Assembly (NCBI GenBank): GCA_031772625.1
Contig: CM062805.1
Coordinates: forward strand, 803,735,592 to 803,799,591
DNA from: Pinus tabuliformis
Taxonomy: Eukaryota > Streptophyta > Pinopsida > Pinales > Pinaceae
Reading direction: 5' to 3'
DNA: 64,000 nt
A program made the position numbers and the translations under genes. The notes under the pieces were generated by a model, which worked only from the letters and a program-made list of their open reading frames with translations, was not told the DNA's origin and did no database searches. How positions within the stretch are numbered: the first letter of the stretch is position 1; every line of letters begins with the position of its first letter. Below, piece by piece: positions 55,251 through 64,000 of this stretch.

Positions 55251-56211
55251 ATCTCAATGTTTTGGTTAATGGCTCTAATAAAATGGGACAACAAGTGAGA
55301 TGTGGAATAATTGTTTCAAATTCAAGGATTAAAATCCTTTATTTTCTTGTGTACGTGTATGGGAATAAAGTAGTTAATTGAGCCTTAGGAAGTCCAACTT
55401 GCAATTAAGAAACATAGGAGTTTGGAATCCCTATATTGATTTTAATATCTAGAATTTGGGAAATTGTAAAGGATTTGGGGCTTATATGGAGGGGAATATA
55501 TAGAATAGAACATAATCCAACAAGGAAGAAGAGACAATTTAGTAGGATTCATTCCAAATAATGAATTAGTTAATTAACGTATAGGAATGTAGCAAGAATG
55601 AAGCTCTTAATGGGCATGGTATTTTTTAATTTCTGAATGAAATCATGGTTTTTAGGTTTATCCTTTGGTTAGGTCAGTATATAAGGTAATATTCATGCCA
55701 GATAAAATGTAACAATTATAGAGTCTAAAGTAGGTAAGCATTAGGATATAACTTTTTCGAAACTCTTTTTGGAGAAATAAAGGATAGAACTACGGTATTT
55801 TTTGCATTATTAAGGTTGGACCATAGCACTATTTGATACAAATATAAGTCACCTTTTTTATTTAAATGAGATACAAAATTATTGGAAAAAATTATAATAT
55901 TGTCTAAGCTTTAAACCAATAGATTTTTTCTAAAAGTATAATTAAGGTAAAGATTTATCTACATAATTTTGTTTTTATGATTATAAACTGAAATCTAATT
56001 ATTTATATATTTCTATTACAATGTGTGATATCTACACACATTGACAAGTTAGAATATTGTTTAGATGGAGCAGGTTATGTTGTCCTAACTCTCAATGGTA
56101 TAATCATCATCCTTCTTCTCTATGTTGATGATTGTGCTTATGGCAAGAAGTCCTTGTGATCTCAACAAGAAAATAAGAATACTTAAAGATTTCTTTGTTA
56201 GTATAGGTATG
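55251..56211. other. Unassigned AT-rich DNA
   Basis: No gene or element end recognised. Confidence 0.5.
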
Positions 56212-57960
56212 TGATCTAGGAGGATCGAGGATGGCCTAAAATTCAAAGTCCCCAAAGTTTTATGGAATAGCGACAAGTCGAAGAGCTCAACGAGACGATT
56301 CCAACACAACTTGAATCGCATTGATTTGAGTCTATATGGGAAAGTTATCGAACTTTGAAGTTTTGCGACAAGTAGTAAAAAAGGAGGACAAAGTGACATG
56401 TGGGAACCTCTCAGGGTGACTCGTGCCAAGTTGTATGGATGACACTTGGCAGTGATTTAAGGTAATGTGGCGATGATTGAATAGCGACATGTGGCAATGC
56501 CAGTCTCAACACGTGGTTGATGTATGGATGACACTTGGCAGTGATTTAAGGCAATGTGGCGATGACTGAATAGCAACATGTGGCAGTGCCAATCTCAACA
56601 TATGGTTGATGACTAAGCATGTATGTGGCAGATAAATAAACCAATATAGTGGTGCCACATGACGCAATCATAGAGTGCAACGTGGCACCCTAAACACGAA
56701 AATATATGTTTGGTTCAACCAACTGGCACAAACAGGATTCAAACATGATACCTCCAAACAAGTGACCAACGAATCCACTAATGAGCCACGCCATGAGTGC
56801 TTGAATAGATAAGAGACATATATATTTAAGGTTGGTTGTATGTTTACTGTTAAAGGGGAGACTACGGACCAAGACCTTTGATAACCCGCCGACAACCCTG
56901 CTCACATTGGTGGAAATATACATTGGTTATGGTGACGTCGAGCATGGAATATATGTTGGTTACTGTAATGTTCTACCATATGGTTACAACGTATAACTAC
57001 CAACGAAATCCGACAAGTGCACCACGTGGTGGAGGAATGTTTTATTAACAACATATGGTTTGGGAAGATATGTAATATTAATACGTGTCCTGGGTTTTAA
57101 CATATATAGCATATGAACCAACGGATGTGCACGTGGACTATATAAAATGCGGCAGGGTACGTTATTGGACCGTCACGTATATTATTGTAATTATGTTAAT
57201 ATAATCGTGCCCCATAATAAAAATGTTAATTGTGTCATATGTATAAGATACAATGCCGCTGAGAGTTCAACCATAGGATATGGTTGTTATAACACATGTC
57301 GTTGGGTTTTAATATATGACACTTTTATTATATGTTGTTACAAGAGGGCTGCAACCTCCACAGATTCGACCTCGAGGCTGCCCAAGCTTTGTGGCTATGA
57401 TATTATGGCCTAATGCTTGTTTTTAAGGCCTTTTTTATACGGTGTATAATGTGTAAAACATAGTTTCATCTCTTTTGAAGTGCAGCAAAATGAGAGATAG
57501 GTCACCGTTCATTGTGGAACTACAAAAGAGATTATAGAGTTATAGTGTGAAGTGAAAAGTCACACTCCCTACCATTTTGTAGTGTGTTTATTATTGTTTT
57601 TGTCATAAATTATAGAGTTTTTTTTTTTTTTTCGAGAATTTAAAAAACAATTTTGTTGTGAGAGGTTTTTATAGTATTTTTATAAAGTTGTAGACTAGAG
57701 AGCAAGCTTTGAGATTGGGGAATTGATGTAATTGGAGTTATTTTACATCATAATTGAAGAGGCCACTCCATTGGAAGCGGACCCAGAGACGTAACTCACA
57801 CTAGGTGAACTTCGTTATCAATCTCGTTTGTGTTCTTTTATGTTATCTGTAGTTGTTTATTTATGTTATTGTATTTTTAATAAGCTTTTTGTCAAGATTG
57901 GTATTTCACATTCTATTTAAACCTGATAAATCATTGGCTAGCAATAAAAGATCCTAATCA
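56212..57960 (+). repeat. 5' LTR of the 56-62 kb gypsy fossil
   Basis: 1.75 kb, TGATCT...CTAATCA. U5 motif in sense GAGACGTAACTCACACTAGGTGAAC at about 57785-57811. A ~105-bp piece around 56430-56520 (ATGGATGACACTTGGCAGTG) is duplicated in tandem at 56523. Short ORFs inside are not genes. Confidence 0.85.
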
Positions 57961-60900
57961 AGTTTGGTTTCAGAGCTAGGTTGAGCTAGAATGATTTTGG
58001 TTTTTTGAGTGTGAATGATTACCAAGTCTAAGCTTAAGAAGGGAGAAGGTGAAATTGAAGCTTATAATCCTAAAATTGGTTCGAGGAGCTTCACCCAAAG
58101 AGGAGAGATGGCTTCACCAAGACGAGATAATCCTTTTAAATCTGAATTAGATTTTCTCAAGGTATTTTCTATGTTGCAGTCAAAGGTGGAACAACATTAT
58201 AAAGAGAAAGAGCTTCGGAAAGGAGAAGGCACTAGTTAAGGACAAAATGAGGGTCATCGAACCTCTCTTCCTTTGTATTCTCCTCCTCCTTTCAAACCTC
58301 CAACTCCTCATTATTCACCTCCTTCTTCTCTGGCTCTGCCACCATCTCCTCATAAGAAGATTGCTTCCAAGAATCAATTGTTGAAGTTGGATGTTAAGTT
58401 CGACTTGCCACTCTATAAGGGTGGGATTAATACAAAAGGATTGGATAATTGGATTTGACAAATATAGGTTTATTGTCGTATTCAGTAGATTGAAGAAGAT
58501 GAGGTAAATATACAATTGGCCTCTCTTTCGTTTGAATGTAAAACATTGGTTTGGTGGGAAAGTAAACTTTGAGAATGTAGAAAAAGGAATGGTAAACTCC
58601 TTTCTTCATGGTCAAAATTCACTAATGCATTAAATAATCAACTTTAACTATTATCTTATACTCAGAAAGCAATTATGGAATGGAAAAATTTGAGACAAGG
58701 AAAAGGAAAAATCATGCAAAGTTTTACTGAATAATTTAGGAAGAAAGCATTGGCTTTGAATATTCCATTAGATTCTCCAGAGATGCTTTTGAAATATGTT
58801 GGTGCATTACATAGTTATCTTCACCATACTCTTATTTTATTTAATCCCACTAATTTGGATGAAGTATGTGTCCAAGCTACTCATCTTGAGTCCAGGGGAA
58901 AGAGTGTGCAGAATTATTTCGCAAAGAAGCAACCATCCAAGTTCGTTGAAGGAAAATCTAAAGGAAAGAGGAAAAGCAAGAAAGTTGCGACAGTGAAGAA
59001 AGAAGAGGAAAAGACGACATGCTCTCATTGTAAGAAGGAAGGGCATGACAATGCTCATTATTGGAAGCTGCATCCTAAACAAAGGCCTAAGAGGTTTGGA
59101 GGTAAAGGAAAGAAAAATATTGTTGTGATAGAACAACAAAATTTGGGATCTGATTCAGGGGATAAAACTCAGGTCACAGCTATTGGAGTACAAGGTAAAG
59201 CATCTACTCATGCTAGTTCTAGTTCTTCTATTCCATCTCCTAGTGTTGAAAGCAAAAGAAGCGAGATTTTTCATGTAAGGGTGATTATTAAGCATATGAA
59301 AGTAGATACTCTTTTTGATATTGGTTCCCAAGTTAATTTGATATTTGAGGCAATTGTCAAGAAGTTGGGATTAGAAATGAAACCTCACAAGAAACCTTAT
59401 CCTCTCGGTTGGGTTTGTGATAATGCAAAGTTGCAAGTGACAAAGCAATGTAAACTTAAATTTGATATCACTTCGAAATTTATTAACGAGGTTGAATTAG
59501 ATGTGGTTCCTCTTGATATTTGCATAATTTTTTTGGGAAGCCCTTATTTGTATGACAGGAAATTTGTATTCTTCAAGCAGGAGAAAAATATCACCTCACT
59601 AAAGATGGGGTTGAGTATATTGTAAGAGCGCACAACATGAAGACTAATTTATCACTTGTTAGTGCAAGGCAAATGAAGAGGCTCATTAATGCTAGCAAGA
59701 ATTTTGTACTTCTAGTTGTGAAAGCAAAAGATATTGGACAATCTGATGCTTTTAAGGGTTGTGATCCATCTCATAAGGATGAATTGGTTAAACTTATTTC
59801 TAACTATAATGAGATTTTTCAGGAACCTAAAGGATTACCTCCTAAGAGGGAGATACAACATGAAATTCAGCTACAAGAAGGTGCCCCTCTTCCTAATATT
59901 GGAATGTATAGGATGTTCGTGATTGAAAGTGCAGAGATTAAGAAGTAAGTTCAAGAGTTGCTTGAGAAGGGAGTCATTATATCGAGTACCTCTCCATATG
60001 GATTACGTATTGTAATGGTACCAAAGAAGGATGGTACGTGGAGAATGTGTATTGAATTTCATGCGTTAAATAAGATCATGGTAAAGAATTGATACCCTCT
60101 TCCTCATATCGATGATTTGTTAGATCAGTTGAAAGATGCAGTTTACTTTACTAAGATAGACTTGTGAAGTGGTTATCGTCAATTCAAATTACAGAAGGTG
60201 ATGTTTGGAAAACCGTTTTCAAAATAAAGCAAGGTTTGTTTGAATGGTTAGTGATTCCTTTTGGGCTTTGCAACGCCCTAACAAATTTTATGCATGTGAT
60301 GAATGATGTTTTTCGACCATTCATTGATGAATTTGTGATTGTCTATCTAGATGATATTTTGGTGTTTAGCAGAACTTCAGATGAACATGTCAAGCATGTT
60401 AGTGTGAAATAGGTCTTTCAGTGGGAAGGTAAGAAACAAAAATCATTTGACACATTGAAAGAAAAGATCAACATTACACCAGTGTTAGCATTTCCAAACT
60501 TGCAATAGTGGTTTGAGATAGAGACAAATGTGCAACATACGTACAACCAAGCATTGCATTCATCTACACAAAGATATCCATTTGAAATTTATTTTGGGTA
60601 TCTATCGAAGTCTCCATTGGATTTGGTTTTTGGGAAGGATGTTGATTTTGATGGACAGAGAAATGAAGATAAAGCCCCAAAATTCATAAGAAAGATCCAA
60701 ATGGCGCATCAAGCAATGCAAGAATAGTTGGAGAAGATCCAAGCCCAGTATAAGGCTAAGCATGATAAACACAAGATGGATCATCATTTCCAAGTTGGTA
60801 ATCAATTTTGGTTCACCTATCTTTGTTGGTTAACAGGGGAAAGCAAAAATATCAATCCAATCTAATATGGCCCATTTACTATTTTTGAGAAGATTGGCAA

Positions 60901-61255
60901 TAATGCTTTCCAGTTAGATATACCACTGTATATGCAAATTTATTCAGTTGTGAATGTGTAAAATTTGAAAATGTATGAGTCGTCGATAACCATGTATCAG
61001 GATGAGAGTGTTTAATTTCCTTCCATTGATGATTTTGTTCCTGAGTATCTCAATATGTTGTAGGAAGATGTCATTCTAGAGAAGACAACAAGGACTTCAT
61101 TTTGAGGAGATGTGGAATATCTTCGAGTGGGTCTTAAGGGAATGAATCCAAGCAAGGCATGATGGATCAAGATAGGTAAAGTGAAGGAAAAATACCCTCA
61201 CTGGTTTGCTGAGTAGTTTACCTTTTGGTGGTCCAAAAGCTTCTTAGTGGGAAGG

Positions 61256-61780
61256 ATCAATCCAAGAGGATCCATAATGGACTAAAATTCGGAGGCCCAA
61301 AGTTTGATGGAAATAATGCCAACTCGAAGAGCTCAATGTGAAAATTCCAACACAACTTGAATCGTGTCAATATGATTCTGTATGAGAAAGTTATCGCACT
61401 TTGAAGTTTTGCGACAACAAGTATAAAAGGAGGATAAAGTGACATGCGGCAACCTCTCAGGGTGACGTGTGGTAGGCCATATGGATGACACTTGGAAATG
61501 ATTGAAGGTGATATCGCAACGACCAAATAGTAACACATGGCAGTACCGGTCTCAACACATGGCATTATGTGGTTGATGACTGGGCATGTATGTGGTAGAC
61601 AAGTGGACCTATCTATTGGTTCCAAGTGGCCCAACCAGAGGACGCCACATGGCACCTGAACACCAAAATATGGGTTTGGTTCAACCAACTAGCACTAAGG
61701 GTATTCAAACGCGAGACCATCGAGCAAGTGACCAACAACTCAACCAATGAGCCACACCATGACCCTTTGACTGGATAAGT

Positions 61781-61860
<80 letters not shown>

Positions 61861-62262
61861 TATACATATATATATACTATATATACATACATACATACAT
61901 ATATACATACATACATACATATGACATGCGGCAGCCTCTCAGGGTGACGTGTGGTAGGCCATATGGATGACACTTGGAAATGATTGAAGGTGATATCGCA
62001 GCGACCAAATAGTAACACATGGCAGTACCGGTCTCAACACATGGCATTATGTGGTTGATGACTGGGCATGTATGTGGTAGACAAGTGGACCAATTTATTG
62101 GTTCCAAGTGGCCCAACCAGAGGACACCACATGGCACCTGAACACCAAAATATGGGTTTGGTTCAACCAACTAGCACTAAGGGGATTCAAACGCGAGACC
62201 ATCGAGCAAGTGACCAACAACTCAACCAATGAGCCACACCATGACCCTTTGACTGGATAAGT

Positions 62263-62310
<48 letters not shown>

Positions 62311-62478
62311 TTTGGTTGTATTTGTGTTGTCAAAATGGGGAGGCCATGGGCCACGACCTTCGACAACCAGCTGAATGCCCCACTCGCATTGGTGGAAATA
62401 TACATTGGTAATGTTGATGTCGGTGATGGAATATATGTTGGTTATTGTAATTTTATACCATATGGTTACATTTTATAG
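61256..62478 (+). repeat. Truncated 3' LTR with internal ~481-bp tandem duplication
   Basis: Matches the 5' LTR up to ACCATATGGTTACA (about 62470), where the next element begins. The block GACATGCGGCA(A/G)CCTCTCAG... starts at 61441 and again at 61922 and stays nearly identical for some 350 bp, each copy ending in a (TA)n run (61782-61860 and 62266-62308). The copy-to-copy identity is much higher than to the 5' LTR, so the duplication is recent. Confidence 0.85.
61782..61920. repeat. (TA)n and (TACA)n microsatellite
   Basis: About 75 bp of TA followed by TATACA and two blocks of TACATACATACA. Confidence 0.95.
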
Positions 62479-62481
62479 TTG

Positions 62482-62818
62482 TGTTATGCAACCAACTCAC
62501 AAAATAGAAGAAGAGATAGATCAACGACTTCAAAATTAGCCACTTCGAGGGGGAAACCTCCTTTACATTACACAAATGAATAATTCTCAGATGATTCAAA
62601 TGATAAAACCTCCTTTCTATATATAGGAGTCTAAGGGATCATAACATAATTAGAGCTGACATAACAATAATAATGTAAGGACACAAGCATAACAATAGTG
62701 GGCTTCTATAGGGCACAATAATAGCAATATGGGAACTACATATGCACAATAATAACAATAAGGGGGTTACATTGACAATAACAATGAGGGAATACACCAG
62801 TATTATAAGGACTTAACA
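62482..62818 (-). repeat. 3' LTR of the 62.5-64 kb chromovirus fragment
   Basis: 337 bp with short inverted ends TGTTA/TAACA. Contains TATATATAGG near 62618 and an AATAATAACAATA-rich tract. Confidence 0.75.
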
Positions 62819-64000
62819 TGCCCCTCTCCTTCCAAAAAGTGTTGTCCTCAACACTTGAGTAGTCTTGGATGCTTCTCTATAAAATTCTCATCCTCCCATG
62901 TGGAATCTTCTGCGGGTAAGTTCTTCCACTTGATAAGATACTTTGAAATTGATCGATTTCGTAGCTATCATGTTCTTGTTTCCATGACTGCTTCAGGTTC
63001 TAATATGATTTTTCCTTCCTCGTCAAGTTCTGGAAATATTGTTTGAACTGGGAGCTTGTCACCTATAACCTTCTTTAAGCATGAAACATCGAAAACTAGG
63101 TGCACTCGGGAAGATGAAGGAAGCTCCAATTTGTATGCCACAGTACCAATCTTGTGCAACACATTGTAAGGACCATAATACTTTGGTGATCATTTATTAT
63201 CCTTCTTAGCTTGCTTGAGGGACATTTGTTTGTATGGTTGTAGCCATAAAAATACCTAGTCGCCTACATCAAAACTTATTTCGTTGTGATGTTGATTTGC
63301 CTATTGTTTCATTCTATTCTGCGCCAAAGTGAGGTTATCCATTAAGAGTTGGAGAAATTGTTGTTGATGCTCGATGTGATCTTCCACTACTTTAACCTTA
63401 GAATTAATGTCCAAGACTTGTTGGAGATCTGGAGAAATAAATGATTTCGATGGTTGAACCTCTAATGAACATAATCATGCAATTACACCTTGTTGTTCTT
63501 TCTTTAGAAGCTTTGTCATGCCATTAGAGTTGATTATCTTTCTTGATTTCCCTATGATACCCCTTAATTCAACTTTTTTTCCTTCCCAAAAAAAATTCAA
63601 GAAAAGTTCTTGAAAATTAAAAGCTATCGTACCCAAAGATTGTAACCATTGGACTCCTAGTACAACATCAGAATAACCATTGGATTGGAAAGCATTGGAC
63701 TATTCAATACATATTCTCCCATGGATATCTTGATATTATGGAATTTTCCAGAGAAATTTATGGTTCCTCCATTTGCAACCATTACTTGACACTCTGGTAC
63801 TGAATATAGGAAGCAGTTCAATTCCTTGGCTATCTTACAATGAATAAAATTATGGATATTACTTAAATCAATCAACACTATTACATTTTTCTTCTTGATA
63901 TATCCTTCTATATTGAGAGTTTGAGTGGTAATTCTCGCCAATGCATTAAAAGATATGGTCGGATTCATTTCTTTTTTCTCTGGAGTTGGTTTCTACTGTA
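62482..64000 (-). mobile_element. Chromovirus fragment with chromodomain, cut by the window end
   Basis: Minus-strand element. 3' LTR at 62482-62818 (337 bp; plus-strand ends TGTTATGC and TTAACA), preceded in sense by the PPT-like GGAAGGAGAGGGGCATG. Integrase end and chromodomain: KIGTVAYKLELPSSSRVHLVF, VSCLKKVIGDKLPVQ, then a chromodomain-like KWKNLPAEDSTWEDE around 62890-62960. Further upstream, 63657-63968 is the protease region (IEGYIKKKNVIVLIDLSNIHNF, VMVANGGTI). No RT lies between. This is a different chromovirus clade from the other elements here. Broken, with several breaks. It adjoins the truncated LTR at 62478. Confidence 0.85.

Larger units (their letters stand above)
56212..62478 (+). 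mobile_element. Ty3/gypsy fossil, same gag clade as the 22-kb chromovirus
   Basis: The plus-strand 5' LTR is at 56212-57960, PBS TGGTTTCAGAGC at 57966-57977, then gag and pol fragments to about 61215, PPT-like AGTGGGAAGGA near 61247-61255 and a 3' LTR from about 61256 that stops at 62478. Gag has KLDVKFDLPLYKGGINTKGLDNWI and a zinc knuckle (CSHCKKEGHDNAHYW). RT has [31 protein letters not shown] and [10 protein letters not shown]. The integrase C-terminal part (ALHSSTQRYPFEIYFGYLSKSPLDL) is close to that of the 22-kb element. It is badly broken, with well over ten breaks. The LTRs differ by well over 10%, so it is the oldest of the three related elements. Confidence 0.88.

Noticed and set aside
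57147-57413. 88-codon ORF in the 56-58 kb LTR
   Set aside because: Inside an LTR, cysteine/tyrosine-rich by composition, with no relative in the other LTR.
61613-62018. IYIYIY peptides around 61.8 kb, 62.3 kb and 6.4 kb
   Set aside because: Translations of (TA)n microsatellites.

Overview
The window reads as nuclear DNA of a land plant with a very large, repeat-filled genome, most likely a gymnosperm or another giant-genome seed plant. The evidence is nested Ty3/gypsy LTR retrotransposons of plant lineages (chromoviruses and the Tat/Ogre lineage), a Ty1/copia relic, plant-type LTR motifs, many microsatellites, and only one recognisable host gene piece. That piece is exon 1 of a plastid-targeted protein that I read as the small subunit of ADP-glucose pyrophosphorylase. 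The lineage is an inference; I could not search any database.

Layout. 1-1.7 kb: a decayed coding relic I do not recognise, with a coiled-coil tail. 2.1-4.7 kb: minus-strand gypsy gag remnant with PBS and LTR. 4.7-7.65 kb: a ~1-1.4 kb direct repeat pair around a short core, probably an internally short LTR element. 7.75-10 kb: two LTRs of a TGTAACA-type family in opposite orientations. The second LTR was split by a 22-kb chromovirus (10006-32060, minus strand, 5-bp target duplication AGAGT). That chromovirus was in turn split inside its integrase region by a young, apparently whole 14.6-kb Tat/Ogre-like element (12545-27119). The nesting is therefore three deep. 32.5-37.1 kb: unassigned DNA with a degenerate repeat family and a 384-bp hAT-type MITE. 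37.5-38 kb: TATA box and first exon of the host gene. 39.2-47.4 kb: an LTR element with 1.94-kb LTRs whose only recognisable ORF carries a G-patch and a zinc knuckle. 48.4-50.6 kb: a 57-bp tandem array interrupted by a retroposed insert with a 313-aa ORF, poly(A) and an 18-bp target duplication. 50.6-51.7 kb: CT-rich simple sequence. 53-55.2 kb: a minus-strand copia relic. 56.2-62.5 kb: a broken plus-strand gypsy element. 62.5-64 kb: a minus-strand chromovirus fragment running off the window.

The most interesting object is the Tat/Ogre-like element. On its sense (minus) strand it has a proline/glutamine-rich ORF, gag, one long protease-RT-RNaseH-integrase ORF, and then a separate archaeal/plant-type RNase H ORF downstream of integrase. 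On the opposite strand, between integrase and the 3' LTR, lies a convergent gene with intron-like splice signals that encodes a plant-mobile-domain-like protein. Its untranslated ends carry a repeated family of short GAAAA/TTTTC stem-loops, and a TTGGCGCG-type motif recurs in the LTR, the leader and upstream of the antisense gene. The enclosing chromovirus has a striking LTR: a heat-shock-element-like GAAnnTTC cluster, two G-boxes and a TGACGTCA site, plus a tRNA-like block. A U5 motif (sense GACGTAGCCC...GGTGAAC) recurs across at least four different elements in the window.

All repeat divergences quoted are counts by eye. Ages assume about 1e-9 substitutions per site per year and are only orders of magnitude.
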